A stretch of 37,738 nucleotides of DNA, taken from the NCBI GenBank assembly GCA_017483945.1, contig JAFUUE010000077.1, forward strand, positions 1 to 37,738, read 5' to 3'. The stretch comes from Paludibacteraceae bacterium. GTDB taxonomy: Bacteria > Bacteroidota > Bacteroidia > Bacteroidales > Paludibacteraceae. A program made the position numbers and the translations under genes. Each line of letters begins with the position of its first letter. The first letter of the stretch is position 1. Below the pieces are notes generated by a model. That model was not told the origin of the DNA and ran no database searches. It worked only from the letters and a program-made list of their open reading frames with translations. This document shows, one piece after another, positions 17,427 to 26,869 of this stretch.

Positions 17427-17458
17427 CTTGCATATTTCAACTTTTTCTTGTAATTTTG
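17427..17458 (+). promoter_or_regulatory. Promoter of dinD
   Basis: CTTG (17427-17430), 20 nt, TAATTTTG (17451-17458). It shares ACTTGCATAT at the -33 end and GTAATTTTGCA-like sequence at the -7 end with the leader-RNA promoter at 18411. I did not recognise a LexA operator. Confidence 0.75.
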
Positions 17459-17520
17459 CATAGTTAAATCGAATATCCTGTGCGAAGCATACAAAAGCAT
17501 AATCTACAAATAGCATTACC

Positions 17521-18354
17521 ATGAAATCAGAAGAGATACAAGCTTTGTTCAATCAGTTCGAGTCCGTAGCTGTCAATGTGGAAGGTGTTGAATGTTGGAG
17601 TGCGCGCGATCTTTGCCCGCTACTTGGTTACACACAGTGGCGCAATTTTATCAATGTCATAGACAAAGCCAAAGAAGCTTGCCGAAACGCGCAGCAATCA
17701 TTGTCCGACCATTTTGCTGACGTCAGCAAAATGGTTCCCCTCGGCTCCGGTTCAGAACGTGAGGTTGACGACATCCTCCTTACACGCTATGCCTGCTATC
17801 TTGTAGCCCAAAACGGAGATCCGCGTAAACCACAGATAGCTTTCGCACAGACCTATTTTGCCGTACAGACCCGTCGAGCAGAGTTGGTTGAGAAACGTTT
17901 ACAGGAAACAGAGCGTGTAAAAGCACGTCAGAAACTCCAAGAAACGGAAAAGAAACTATCAGGTGTGATGTACGAACGAGGGATTAGTAATCAAGACTTT
18001 GCAATTATCCGATCTAAAGGCGACCAAGCCTTATTTCGCTTGAGTACTAATCAACTGAAAGCCCACATGGGCGTTCCGCAAAACCGTCCTGTGGCTGATT
18101 TTCTACCTACCATAAGCATTAAGGCGAAAGATTTTGCTGCCGAGATGACGAGTGTAAACATCCAAACCAAAGATTTACAAGGCGGTGCAAGAATTGAGCA
18201 AGAGCATATTGACAACAATGCTGCTGTACGGCAGATGCTGATTCAGAGAGGTATCGTTCCTGAAAATCTTCCACCGGCGGAGGATATCAAAAAAGTGGAA
18301 CGCCGCTTGAAATCAGAAGAAAAGAAAGCAATTGAAAATACCCTAAAAGAGTAA
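17521..18354 (+). CDS. dinD: DNA damage-inducible protein D
   Basis: This 277-residue DinD/BRO-N-type protein has an N-terminal BRO-N-like domain (about 20-115) with [19 protein letters not shown] and [19 protein letters not shown], followed by a charged helical region. The C-terminal domain shows [19 protein letters not shown] and [20 protein letters not shown], typical of DinD. E. coli DinD is SOS-induced and inhibits RecA-mediated strand exchange. Codon use is visibly A+T richer than in flanking genes, suggesting acquisition. It begins the island at 17.4-21.5 kb. Confidence 0.9.
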   Translation: MKSEEIQALFNQFESVAVNVEGVECWSARDLCPLLGYTQWRNFINVIDKAKEACRNAQQSLSDHFADVSKMVPLGSGSEREVDDILLTRYACYLVAQNGDPRKPQIAFAQTYFAVQTRRAELVEKRLQETERVKARQKLQETEKKLSGVMYERGISNQDFAIIRSKGDQALFRLSTNQLKAHMGVPQNRPVADFLPTISIKAKDFAAEMTSVNIQTKDLQGGARIEQEHIDNNAAVRQMLIQRGIVPENLPPAEDIKKVERRLKSEEKKAIENTLKE

Positions 18355-18410
18355 TAACATACCCCTGCAAACGTGTAGGGAAGACATAAAATATTATTTA
18401 TGCTCCTAAA

Positions 18411-18442
18411 CTTGCATATGTTAGAAAAAAAGTGTAATTTTG
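18411..18442 (+). promoter_or_regulatory. Promoter of the structured leader RNA / Gtr cassette
   Basis: CTTG (18411-18414), 20 nt, TAATTTTG (18435-18442). It directs transcription about 265 nt upstream of the GtrA start codon, leaving a very long leader. Confidence 0.8.
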
Positions 18443-18708
18443 CAGTGCTTTTAATAAAACCCGCCTATGACATACCGGCATCGTAAAGGCGATGCAATGT
18501 GGTACAAGCCACGAGACATATATAAATAAGCATTCGGCTAAGAACTTGGATTGTTGAAATCTGGAACATTTCATAAACAATCTGCCAAGAACAAGGCTTT
18601 TGAGTGCTCATGCGTAAGCGTGAGCCTTGTTCAGTTGATATTTGGCAGATTAGGTAAGTTCCAGAACCTCAGCAATCCAGATAGAAGCTAACAAGCCTCA
18701 CGTTTTTT
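18443..18708 (+). ncRNA. Long structured leader RNA (candidate attenuator or 6S-like rod)
   Basis: This segment fills most of the 354-nt gap between dinD and the GtrA gene and contains no credible gene. It folds into a long interrupted rod. Stems pair 18547-18557 with 18669-18679 (11 bp, one G-U), 18560-18567 with 18658-18665 (8 bp), 18579-18588 with 18642-18651 (10 bp), 18589-18596 with 18625-18632 (8 bp), and 18607-18613 with 18618-18624 (7 bp) closed by a GUAA tetraloop. An 11/6-nt internal loop sits in the middle. In competition, CGTGAGCCTTGTT (18619-18631) can pair 12 of 13 with 18690-18702, directly followed by TTTTTT (18703-18708) and the GtrA ATG. That is the layout of a terminator/antiterminator switch. 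A smaller hairpin GCATCG/CGATGC lies near the 5' end. A free-standing 6S-like RNA is the alternative. No known riboswitch was recognised. Confidence 0.6.
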
Positions 18709-19143
18709 ATGCCCAGAAGTGAACTGATTCAAGACATAGTACATTCGTCTAAACTGAGAGAGTTTATTCGTTTTGCGATAGTTGGTACTATTGCAACAGG
18801 CATTCATTATGGTATTTACTTATTGCTCCTTTGGATTTTCGATATAGAGCAAGAGGAAACGTTCTATACCAACATCGCCTATTCTATCGGCTATGTAATG
18901 GCTTGGTTCTGTAACTTCTACATGTCTGCACATTTCACATTCAAGAGTAATACATCCGTCAAACGCGGAATCGGATTTGCGCTCTCACATGGTGTCAATT
19001 ATTTGCTCCATTTGGTATTCCTGAATCTTTTCTTATGGCTGGGTATGCCCGAAACATTGGCACCGATTCCTGTATTCTGTATAGTTATTCCGATAAATTT
19101 TGTATTGGTAAGATATGTCTTCACATCCAAACATTTCCAATGA
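18709..19143 (+). CDS. GtrA-family membrane protein
   Basis: This 144-residue GtrA-like protein has four predicted membrane helices. FIRFAIVGTIATGIHYGIYL at the N-terminus and the C-terminal NFVLVRYVFTSKHF are typical. In serotype-conversion systems GtrA flips the lipid-linked sugar made by GtrB. The ATG directly follows the T-tract of the leader RNA. The next gene starts one base after the stop. Confidence 0.92.
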   Translation: MPRSELIQDIVHSSKLREFIRFAIVGTIATGIHYGIYLLLLWIFDIEQEETFYTNIAYSIGYVMAWFCNFYMSAHFTFKSNTSVKRGIGFALSHGVNYLLHLVFLNLFLWLGMPETLAPIPVFCIVIPINFVLVRYVFTSKHFQ

Positions 19144-19144
19144 T

Positions 19145-20077
19145 ATGAAACTGAATATCGTTGTCCCGTGTTATAACGAGGAAGCTGTTCTGCAAGAAAC
19201 GACGAAGCAGTTGTCTGCGTTGATAGATGCGCTTATTGAGAAGGGCAAAATCGCAGCATGTGATATTGTCTATGTGGATGACGGGAGTCATGATACCACA
19301 TGGACATTGATAGAGCAACTACAAACCGAAAACAAGTATGTGCATGGTCTCAAATTAGCGCACAACGTCGGGCATCAAAACGCCCTATGGGCCGGGATGG
19401 AATGGTCAGACGGCAAGTGTGATGCGATGGTGAGTATCGATGCGGATTTGCAGCACGATATACGCAAGATAGAAGATATGGTTGATGCCTACCATAAAGG
19501 GTATGAAGTGGTGTATGGTATTCGCAACAGTCGCAAGACGGATTCTGTTTTCAAAAAACGTACTGCACTCGGTTTCTATAATCTGATGCGCAAAATGGGT
19601 GTGGATATTATTCCGAACCATGCGGACTTTCGGTTGTTGGGCAGCAAGGCGTTGCATGCTTTGATGCAATACCCGGAACGCAATATGTTCCTGCGCGGCA
19701 TGGTACGGCTTATCGGTTTCCCTTCCACGGAAGTGTATTTCGATGTGCATGAGCGTTTTGCCGGAGAATCCAAATACACATTGAGCAAGATGCTTAACTT
19801 TGCAGCCGATGGTATCACCTCTTTCTCTGTACAACCTTTGCGGATCATTTCTGTTATAGGTATGCTTTGCGTATTATTGTCCTTAGCAGAAATGGTTTAC
19901 ATCCTTATTGCCTGGCTAAGAGGCTCGGTTGTTGCCGGTTGGAGTTCACTCTTGTTCTCGGTTTGGTTCTTGGGCGGTCTATTGCTCTTATCTGTCGGAA
20001 TAATAGGTGAATACATCGGCAAGATATACAAAGAGGTGAAACAACGTCCCCGTTATATAATAGAAAAGAATATATGA
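19145..20077 (+). CDS. GT2 glycosyltransferase, GtrB/DPM1-like
   Basis: This 310-residue enzyme probably transfers a sugar from a nucleotide donor to undecaprenyl phosphate at the inner membrane face. The GT-A catalytic motifs are VVPCYNEE (6-13), DDGS (45-48) and DADLQHD (99-105). Two C-terminal membrane helices (about 235-255 and 270-290) anchor it, as in GtrB. The ATG at 19145 is preferred to one at 19115 inside gtrA, because the protein then begins directly with the first strand MKLNIVVPCYNEE. It overlaps the next gene by 4 nt (ATGA). Confidence 0.92.
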   Translation: MKLNIVVPCYNEEAVLQETTKQLSALIDALIEKGKIAACDIVYVDDGSHDTTWTLIEQLQTENKYVHGLKLAHNVGHQNALWAGMEWSDGKCDAMVSIDADLQHDIRKIEDMVDAYHKGYEVVYGIRNSRKTDSVFKKRTALGFYNLMRKMGVDIIPNHADFRLLGSKALHALMQYPERNMFLRGMVRLIGFPSTEVYFDVHERFAGESKYTLSKMLNFAADGITSFSVQPLRIISVIGMLCVLLSLAEMVYILIAWLRGSVVAGWSSLLFSVWFLGGLLLLSVGIIGEYIGKIYKEVKQRPRYIIEKNI

Positions 20078-21504
20078 TGAACACTGTCTTCAATCAGCAG
20101 AAAGTATCTGCTATTACTTTCTGGAGTTTATTAGTCGCCTTGCTTGGGGTGTTAGGCTACTTTATGGTTCATAACGCTTGGTGGCTTGGCGGAGATGAGG
20201 CCATTGTGATTAGTCACACAGGCATGGGCATCCCGTTTTTGCCGACAGGTTTTCCCGATGCGATTTCTTCTTATGGCAGGCTATATCCGTTTGCCTATAA
20301 TTTGTATGATGTACTATTGCTGTTTGGTAGTGGTTATTTCAGCCCCGAGGCGCACTATATTCTACAGGCTATGGCTCTTGCTGTTTTTTCCGTTGCATTT
20401 GCTTGTGTCGGCTTGCGGATATTAAAATCGGTACCTGCTATTTGGAGATATAGCATTGCTTTTTGCTTTACCGCAATATGTGTTTGTCGGGTATATACTG
20501 AATTTATCACGTGCTACACAGGTATGTGGATTGTCTTTATGTTCCTGCCGATATTTCTATATTGTGCTATTCGCTTTGACGAAACGGAGCATTGGGGATA
20601 TGGTATAGTTGCCTTGCTTGTTATTAATTATATTTGCTACTGCTATGAAAATATCTGTGTCATTCCCGTTGCTTTAGGTGCCTGCTCACTTATGTTCAAT
20701 TATAAGCAATTAGACAAAAACAAAAAGATATTTAATTGGTTGCTTGTCACAAGCGGCTTGCTTTTCTTGGGCTTATATGCCGCCCTTGTTCTACCGCAAG
20801 CAACGAACTTCTACGGGCACCATTCCGATAATTCGTTATTGAAGAATGCATTGAAGATATTTCTTGCACAAAAGATATATTGGCTTGCTCTAATCGCCCT
20901 AATCTACAGAGCTGTTCTACTCATCCGCAAAAAGACTGCTTATTCATTCTTTGATTCTCTTTTGCTCACATCCTTTGCATATTTTGTAGGGACGGCAATG
21001 CTCAAACTTGATTTTACGTACTACTACAATATAGGCTCGCTTATTGCGCTTACCGCAATCTTGTATTATTGCAGAGAGTATCTGTCCTCTGCATGGATAT
21101 TTGTCCTAATGTTTGTGCTGATGGTATTTTATGGCAGGAAGATGCCTTCTACTATCAAGCAGAATCAATCCTGTCGAATAGGTGTTCGTGACGGGGTTAC
21201 ATGGCTGGCTAATCAATCCGATTCTACCTCAATCTATTGGTTCACACCGGAATATGAAGACCCGATGCATCCCCTTGTAGATTTGCGTAGTTGCCATAAA
21301 TACAGTCTGAAAACAATGATGCAATGGTATCTGCAAGATAACGATGTGGAGGTCACTGATTGTACGCAGTTTGATGCGTCCCTAAAAGGGATATGGCTTT
21401 TCCCCGGTGAAAATGATAAATTGTTCCCGGAACTAACCACCCCCGAGCCGTGTCAAGAAAAGGTGTTTGATACCTATGAAATAAAGGGTTATAGGATACA
21501 ATGA
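20074..21504 (+). CDS. Polytopic membrane protein, probable GT-C glycosyltransferase of the Gtr cassette
   Basis: This 476-residue protein has ten or more hydrophobic helices, a first periplasmic loop carrying GGDEAIVIS with acidic residues placed as in GT-C enzymes, and a soluble C-terminal part (about 360-476). I did not recognise a specific family. Position makes it the third, serotype-specific component: the transferase that moves the flipped sugar from lipid carrier to a surface polymer (inference). The ATG at 20074 overlaps the GT2 stop; a second ATG follows at 20077. It is clearly A+T rich. Confidence 0.75.
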   Translation: MMNTVFNQQKVSAITFWSLLVALLGVLGYFMVHNAWWLGGDEAIVISHTGMGIPFLPTGFPDAISSYGRLYPFAYNLYDVLLLFGSGYFSPEAHYILQAMALAVFSVAFACVGLRILKSVPAIWRYSIAFCFTAICVCRVYTEFITCYTGMWIVFMFLPIFLYCAIRFDETEHWGYGIVALLVINYICYCYENICVIPVALGACSLMFNYKQLDKNKKIFNWLLVTSGLLFLGLYAALVLPQATNFYGHHSDNSLLKNALKIFLAQKIYWLALIALIYRAVLLIRKKTAYSFFDSLLLTSFAYFVGTAMLKLDFTYYYNIGSLIALTAILYYCREYLSSAWIFVLMFVLMVFYGRKMPSTIKQNQSCRIGVRDGVTWLANQSDSTSIYWFTPEYEDPMHPLVDLRSCHKYSLKTMMQWYLQDNDVEVTDCTQFDASLKGIWLFPGENDKLFPELTTPEPCQEKVFDTYEIKGYRIQ

Positions 21505-21524
21505 CTTAGATTCTTGTTAGTTAT

Positions 21525-21543
21525 CGGCGTTTGCCCAACGCCG
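21525..21543. terminator. Hairpin between convergent Gtr cassette and birA
   Basis: A CGGCGTT/AACGCCG stem (7 bp) has a five-base loop. A second small stem TTCCC/GGGAA (21545-21559) overlaps the last birA codons. There is no strong T-tract on either side, so the terminator call is moderate. Confidence 0.5.
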
Positions 21544-21548
21544 CTTCC

Positions 21549-22301
21549 CTATCGGGGAATTACAAAACGAATCTGCTTGAAATGATAGGCATGCACGGAG
21601 CCGTCCTCATGCCGCAGAACCAGTTGCCCCTGCTCGTCGATGTCCTCAAACTGAGCCATCAGCATCCCTTGCTGCTGCTCGCCCATGACCGGCATCGACG
21701 GCGCAATCGACACATCACGAAGGACATAGGGATGCCAACCCTCGCGGCGGTACAGCCGTGCCATATACTCCCTCCGTAACTCGTTCGGCTCCTCCCGAAG
21801 CATAACCATGCGACTCGCAATAGCCTCCTGAGCCTGTCCCATGAGCAGGTGAAGGTCATAATCCTTGCCCGTCAACTGCTTCAGGGATATCGGATTAGGA
21901 GCGTCGCTCTTCCACTCCGTCTGATTGACGTTGAGGCCCACTCCTGCGATGGCGTGTCGGATTGTTGCGCCGCTCAGCAGCGTCTCTATCAGGATGCCGC
22001 ACAACTTGCGGTCGCCGGCATAGATGTCATTAGGCCACTTGATACAGACTTCTGTCGGTAGTATATCTGTGACAGCCAGTGAGATAGCCATGTTCAGCCG
22101 GAACTGCTGCGCAGGCGCAACCGCGGGCGATTGCAGCAGGGTGGAGAAGAGTAGGTTCTTCCCCGCCTCGCTCTCCCAACTGTTGCCCGCTTGTCCGCGG
22201 CCCGCCGTTTGGTGGAAGGTATAGAGACTGAACAGGTCCTCCCTGTCCAGGTACTGCTCACGCATCAGCGTGTTCGTGCTATGGGTGAGTGCGATATACA
22301 T
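21549..22301 (-). CDS. birA: Biotin--[acetyl-CoA carboxylase] ligase
   Basis: This 250-residue enzyme attaches biotin to the carrier-protein lysine through biotinyl-AMP. Seen: the biotinyl-binding loop GRGQAGNSW (variant of GRGRxGRxW), KWPNDIY and GILIET, and a short C-terminal domain. There is no N-terminal winged helix, so this is a class I enzyme without repressor function. Its 5' end overlaps dacB by 23 nt, so it is the distal gene of the minus-strand run rsfS-ftsH-lpxB-dacB-birA. Confidence 0.93.
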   Translation of the reverse strand: MYIALTHSTNTLMREQYLDREDLFSLYTFHQTAGRGQAGNSWESEAGKNLLFSTLLQSPAVAPAQQFRLNMAISLAVTDILPTEVCIKWPNDIYAGDRKLCGILIETLLSGATIRHAIAGVGLNVNQTEWKSDAPNPISLKQLTGKDYDLHLLMGQAQEAIASRMVMLREEPNELRREYMARLYRREGWHPYVLRDVSIAPSMPVMGEQQQGMLMAQFEDIDEQGQLVLRHEDGSVHAYHFKQIRFVIPR

Positions 22302-23685
22302 CCAGCAGATATTGCTCTATAACAGGTTGAATAGCACGCGCCTTGCCCTGTGCGCCGCTCACGAGTACCGCAAAAGCCCAGCGACGACCGTCCGGCAGGT
22401 CTATATAGCCCGCGAAATTCTTCGTACCGGCTATCGTGCCGCTCTTGGCATGGACACGCCCTTGCAACTCCGTGCCGTCCAGAAACGAACGCAGTGTCCC
22501 CGATTCTCCGCTCACAGGCAGCGACTTATACCACGCCTCCCATGTCGGACGCGTACTCATGTAACTGAGTATCTGCACAAAAGTCTCGGCGCTCACGGCG
22601 TCCTGCGGCGCCAGGCCGCAGCCGTCTTTGATGAGCGAACCGCGTATGCTGATTCCCTTCCGACGCCAGCACTCACGCACCGTTTCTGCCGAGTTGTGTA
22701 TGGTCCCCGGACTGCCGTAACTCACTCCCATATAGCGGAATATCGACTCTGCATACAGGTTGTTGCTGTGGATATTCGTCTCCGCCACGATGGCGCTGAG
22801 CGGCGCGGACTTATGTTCGTATAGTACGGTCCGTGAGGGCAGCAGGGGGGACACCTCTGCCAGGTAGGCCGGCTCGCCTCCCACATCCACGCCCGCCTGC
22901 ATCAACTCGCGATACAGGTGCCGGGCCAACAGCAGCCCCGGATTAGGGATGTCGCCCCGTACGCCGAACGAACCGCGGTTGGAGGGGACACTCCCCGTCA
23001 GGTAACGCTCATGGCTATAGGGCAATCCATGCACATATGCCCCGTCCTCGGTGATGGACGTACAGCGGATGTGGTTGTTGAACACCAACCCCGGCACCAC
23101 CGGGTCCGTCCCTATCACCTCCGCCACCGAACCGACCGTACTGCTCCGCAGCACAATATTCATGGTGTTGCCTAAGTAGTTGAGGCTGAATACCCCCGGA
23201 GCATACCAGTTGCCCGTATCTTCGCATAGCCATGCGGGGTTTTGTGCGTCGCCGTCCAGCATACTCATGTCGGCGATGATGCTGCCCGTGATGCGCCGTA
23301 TGCCTGCGGCCTGGATAGCCTGCACCCACTGGCGCAGAAAACCGGTCTGCTGTACCATCCGTCCCGCCTGATTGATGCGGGTGCCCAACGACGGGTCACA
23401 TCCTCCCCGTATGAACAGGCTGCCGTATAACACGCCGTCGCGGATGAAGCCGTCGTGCTCCAGAGTCGTAGTGAAACGGAAGTCCGGCCCTAAGGTCTCT
23501 AACGCGGCTCCGGTAGTCACCAGCTTCATCACCGACGCCGGAGCCACCACCTGCTCTGCGCGATAGCTGTCTATCACCTCCCCGCTCGCCAGGTCCATCA
23601 CCTTGATGCTGATGTTGGCTTGCTGTGTCACGGGATGCTCCGTGAGCAGTGTGATGTTGAGTAGTATATATAGTAGTAGTCTCAT
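22279..23685 (-). CDS. dacB: D-alanyl-D-alanine carboxypeptidase/endopeptidase, PBP4 (S13)
   Basis: This 468-residue penicillin-binding protein of the S13 family trims peptidoglycan peptides in the periplasm. The active-site motifs are SVMK (51-54), SNN (307-309) and KSGT (414-417, KSG in place of KTG). The large insert domain between the first two motifs is present, as usual for PBP4. A signal peptide spans about residues 1-20. It overlaps lpxB by 4 nt (ATGA) and birA by 23 nt. Confidence 0.93.
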   Translation of the reverse strand: MRLLLYILLNITLLTEHPVTQQANISIKVMDLASGEVIDSYRAEQVVAPASVMKLVTTGAALETLGPDFRFTTTLEHDGFIRDGVLYGSLFIRGGCDPSLGTRINQAGRMVQQTGFLRQWVQAIQAAGIRRITGSIIADMSMLDGDAQNPAWLCEDTGNWYAPGVFSLNYLGNTMNIVLRSSTVGSVAEVIGTDPVVPGLVFNNHIRCTSITEDGAYVHGLPYSHERYLTGSVPSNRGSFGVRGDIPNPGLLLARHLYRELMQAGVDVGGEPAYLAEVSPLLPSRTVLYEHKSAPLSAIVAETNIHSNNLYAESIFRYMGVSYGSPGTIHNSAETVRECWRRKGISIRGSLIKDGCGLAPQDAVSAETFVQILSYMSTRPTWEAWYKSLPVSGESGTLRSFLDGTELQGRVHAKSGTIAGTKNFAGYIDLPDGRRWAFAVLVSGAQGKARAIQPVIEQYLLDVYRTHP

Positions 23686-24791
23686 ATTCTCAGTATTAGT
23701 CGTGCGGCCTCTGTCGGAGCATCGGCCTCCCCTAACAGTTCCTCGATGCGCCGGTACTCTCGTAGCATGTCCTCGCGGGCGGCGCGGTCTGTCAGCAACC
23801 GCCGTACCTCCGTCTCGACCTTGTCCGCCGTGAAGTCATTGGCTACCAACTCCCGTATGACCTCCCTCCCCGCCAGTATGTTCACCAGCGTGAAATACGG
23901 CGTGCGGAAAATCCGGTGTTGGAGTATCGGACGCAGCCACCCTAATAGTCGTGCCGCATACAGGTGATAGACTGCCACTTGCGGACAGCCCAGCAAGGCC
24001 GTCTCTAAGGTCGCCGTCCCCGAGTTGACGATGGCCGCATGAGCCTTTCGTACTGCCTCATAGGTGTCGCGTGTCAGAGTTTCCCCCGCGCCTAACAGGC
24101 GGGTGTAGTGCTCGTCTGCGATACCCGGCGCGGCCGTCACTGTGATGTGTGTATTCGCGATACGCCGGGCCGCCTCAAGCATCACCGGCAGACAATGGCG
24201 CACCTCCGATAGACGGGACCCGGGCAGCAGTACCAACTCCTGCACCTCTCCGTCAGCCGGAGCCGCTGCACGTGAGCCACGCAGAGCACTCGCCGTAGGA
24301 TTACCCACATACGTACATTCGTAGCCATAGCGGCGGTAGAAAGCCGGTTCAAAGGGGAATATGCCTAACACAAGGTCGCTCTCTTGAGCGATACGGTGCA
24401 CACGCCATGATTTCCACGCCCATACTTTAGGCGGTATATACCACACCACGCGTGCCTGCGGCAGGTGCTTACGGCAATAACGCGCAATGCGCAGATTGAA
24501 TGACGGATAGTCTATCAGTACCACCACCTCCGGCTGTGCGGCCAGTAGCGCCTGCTCCACTATGCGGAAATTGCGCCGGATCCGCCCCATGTTACGTACT
24601 ACGTCCACGATGCCCATGAACGCGGTCTCCCCGTAGTCCAGGCACAGCGACACGCCCGCCTGAGCCATCTTCTCCCCGCCCACACCGGCAAACGTCATCG
24701 TCGGACATTGTGCACGCAGCGCACTCACAAGGTGCGCTGCGTGCATGTCGCCCGACGCTTCGCCGGCTATGAGGAAGCAGTGTCTCGACAT
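23682..24791 (-). CDS. lpxB: Lipid-A-disaccharide synthase
   Basis: This 369-residue GT19 enzyme condenses UDP-2,3-diacylglucosamine with lipid X to form the lipid A disaccharide. The N-terminal GEASGDMHAAHLVSALR (9-25) and the donor-site GTATLETALLGCPQVAVYH are diagnostic. It acts at the inner membrane face and shows the cell makes lipid A. It starts 12 nt after ftsH and overlaps dacB by 4 nt. Confidence 0.95.
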   Translation of the reverse strand: MSRHCFLIAGEASGDMHAAHLVSALRAQCPTMTFAGVGGEKMAQAGVSLCLDYGETAFMGIVDVVRNMGRIRRNFRIVEQALLAAQPEVVVLIDYPSFNLRIARYCRKHLPQARVVWYIPPKVWAWKSWRVHRIAQESDLVLGIFPFEPAFYRRYGYECTYVGNPTASALRGSRAAAPADGEVQELVLLPGSRLSEVRHCLPVMLEAARRIANTHITVTAAPGIADEHYTRLLGAGETLTRDTYEAVRKAHAAIVNSGTATLETALLGCPQVAVYHLYAARLLGWLRPILQHRIFRTPYFTLVNILAGREVIRELVANDFTADKVETEVRRLLTDRAAREDMLREYRRIEELLGEADAPTEAARLILRI

Positions 24792-24803
24792 AATTGTCTC
24801 TTG

Positions 24804-26855
24804 TTATGATACTTCCGGCTCTGCCGCTTTCTTGCGGGGCGTCCTGCGCTTCGGCTTGGCGGCCTGCTCGGCCGCCTGAGCCGCTTCGTTGGCGGCGATA
24901 ATCTCGTCGCCGCGGCTCTTCCACGGACGCGGACCCAGGATGCGCTCTACGTCCTCCGAGGTGATGACCTCTTTCTCCACCAGCAGGTCCGCAAGGGCAT
25001 GATGACCCTCCCGGTTCTCCTCTAATATCTGCTTGGCTCGGGCCATCTGAGCGGCTATCATGTGGGCCACTTCCTCGTCTATCTTGCGCGCCGTCTCTTC
25101 CGAATACGGCTTGCCGAAATAGTCCTGCTGACCTGTCGAGTCATAGAAACAGCGGTTCTTCAACGCCTCCGACATGTCGTAGTATGCCACCATCGCGTAG
25201 GCCTGCTTATTCACTTTCTCCAGGTCGTTCAGCGCACCCGTACTTGTCTGGTTGAGGAACAGCTCCTCTGCCGCACGGCCGCCCAGGGTCGCACACATCT
25301 CATCTAGCAGGTGCTCCGTGTTGGTCAACTGGCGCTCCTCCGGCAGGTACCAGGCCGCGCCTAACGCGATCCCGCGAGGTACAATCGTCACTTTCACAAG
25401 CGGATTGGCCCAACGCAGCATCCAACTGATGGTGGCGTGACCCGCTTCGTGGTACGCGATGCTGCGCTTCTCTTCCTCAGTCATTATCTTGTTCTTGCGC
25501 TCCAGACCGCCGACAATACGGTCCACCGCGTCCATGAAGTCCTGCTTTACCACTTTCTTGTGGTTGTTGCGGGCTGCTATCAGGGCCGCTTCGTTGCATA
25601 CGTTGGCGATGTCCGCGCCCGAGAATCCGGGCGTCTGCTTGGCCAGAAAATCAATGTCCAAATCGTTCCCTAACTTGATGGGACGCAGGTGCACACCGAA
25701 AATCTCCTTGCGCTCCTGCAGGTCGGGCAGCTCCACGTGTATCTGCCTGTCGAAACGACCGGCACGCAGTAGCGCCGAATCCAGTATCTCCGCGCGGTTG
25801 GTTGCCGCCAGTATGATGACTCCGCTGTTCGTTCCGAAGCCGTCCATCTCGGTAAGTAACTGGTTCAGTGTGCTCTCACGCTCGTCGTTGCCTCCCGTCA
25901 TCACGTTCTTGCCGCGGGCGCGCCCTACCGCAACAATCTCGTCGATGAAGATGATGGCCGGCGCTTTCTCCTTCGCCTGACGGAACAGGTCCCGCACGCG
26001 GCTTGCGCCTACACCCACAAACATCTCCACGAAATCCGAACCCGACATGCTGAAGAACGGCACATCCGCTTCGCCTGCTACGGCCTTGGCCAGCAGTGTC
26101 TTACCTGTGCCCGGAGGGCCTACAAGCAGTGCTCCCTTGGGAATCTTGCCGCCCAGGTCGGTGTAGCGCTTCGGGTTCTTCAGGAACTCTACTATCTCCT
26201 CCACCTCCTGCTTGGCGCCGCTCAGACCGGCAACGTCCTTGAACGTCACCTTGTCCTTCTTGTCCTTGTCGAACAGTTGGGCCTTCGCGCGACCCACACC
26301 GAATATGCCGTTGGCAGCACCGCTCATGCCGCGTGTCATCATCACCATCAGGAACACGAAAAACACAATCGGCAGCACGTTCACCAGTATCAAGTACCAG
26401 TAGTCATGCGTCTTCTCGTATGTCACTTCGATAGCCGCTTGACCGGCCTCCGCGCGACGCCCGTTGACGTCCTGCAGGTATTCCGCAAAGAACGCGTTGT
26501 CCGGGATATTCACCGTGATAGTGCCCGTCTGCTCCGGCATTAACCAACTCTTGCTCTGAGGCTCAGGCTTGTCCGTGCCGAACACCACCTTGTAGTGTTC
26601 CGGACGTATCGTCGCCTTCACCGTGTTATCGTCGTACACCACCACCGACGCCACCACATCTTTCTCGATGTAGGACGTCAGCTCCGTGTATCGTATCTCT
26701 TTCTTGTCGACCTGCTTGTCGCTGAACGGCGAGAAAATAACCAGTATCCCGAAGAATATCAACGAATAAACGAGCCATGTCCACCAACTCCTGCGGGGCT
26801 GGTTAGGGTCCTGGTTATTCTTCATCACCGGCTTGCGTTTCTGATTGTCTGCCAT
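24804..26855 (-). CDS. ftsH: ATP-dependent zinc metalloprotease FtsH
   Basis: This 683-residue membrane-anchored AAA+ protease degrades misassembled membrane proteins and short-lived regulators such as LpxC in other bacteria. Helices at about 26-42 and 153-173 flank a periplasmic domain. The AAA module has Walker A GPPGTGKT (246-253), Walker B IIFIDE (301-306), and a second region of homology ending [10 protein letters not shown]. The zinc site is HEAGH (469-473), with a downstream acidic ligand in [16 protein letters not shown]. One oddity is that the nearly invariant DEID after Walker B reads DEIV (Val308, GTT). It follows rsfS by 14 nt. Confidence 0.96.
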   Translation of the reverse strand: MADNQKRKPVMKNNQDPNQPRRSWWTWLVYSLIFFGILVIFSPFSDKQVDKKEIRYTELTSYIEKDVVASVVVYDDNTVKATIRPEHYKVVFGTDKPEPQSKSWLMPEQTGTITVNIPDNAFFAEYLQDVNGRRAEAGQAAIEVTYEKTHDYWYLILVNVLPIVFFVFLMVMMTRGMSGAANGIFGVGRAKAQLFDKDKKDKVTFKDVAGLSGAKQEVEEIVEFLKNPKRYTDLGGKIPKGALLVGPPGTGKTLLAKAVAGEADVPFFSMSGSDFVEMFVGVGASRVRDLFRQAKEKAPAIIFIDEIVAVGRARGKNVMTGGNDERESTLNQLLTEMDGFGTNSGVIILAATNRAEILDSALLRAGRFDRQIHVELPDLQERKEIFGVHLRPIKLGNDLDIDFLAKQTPGFSGADIANVCNEAALIAARNNHKKVVKQDFMDAVDRIVGGLERKNKIMTEEEKRSIAYHEAGHATISWMLRWANPLVKVTIVPRGIALGAAWYLPEERQLTNTEHLLDEMCATLGGRAAEELFLNQTSTGALNDLEKVNKQAYAMVAYYDMSEALKNRCFYDSTGQQDYFGKPYSEETARKIDEEVAHMIAAQMARAKQILEENREGHHALADLLVEKEVITSEDVERILGPRPWKSRGDEIIAANEAAQAAEQAAKPKRRTPRKKAAEPEVS

Positions 26856-26869
26856 AAATCCTTAGCTTC

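Noticed and set aside
18443..18708. Retron-type ncRNA
   Set aside because: The long folded RNA recalled retron msr-msd, but no reverse transcriptase gene is adjacent, and the downstream genes form a complete glycosylation cassette.
22270..22824. 184-residue plus-strand frame over the dacB 3' end
   Set aside because: It is antisense to the conserved KSG and SNN regions of dacB. It has no domain or promoter.
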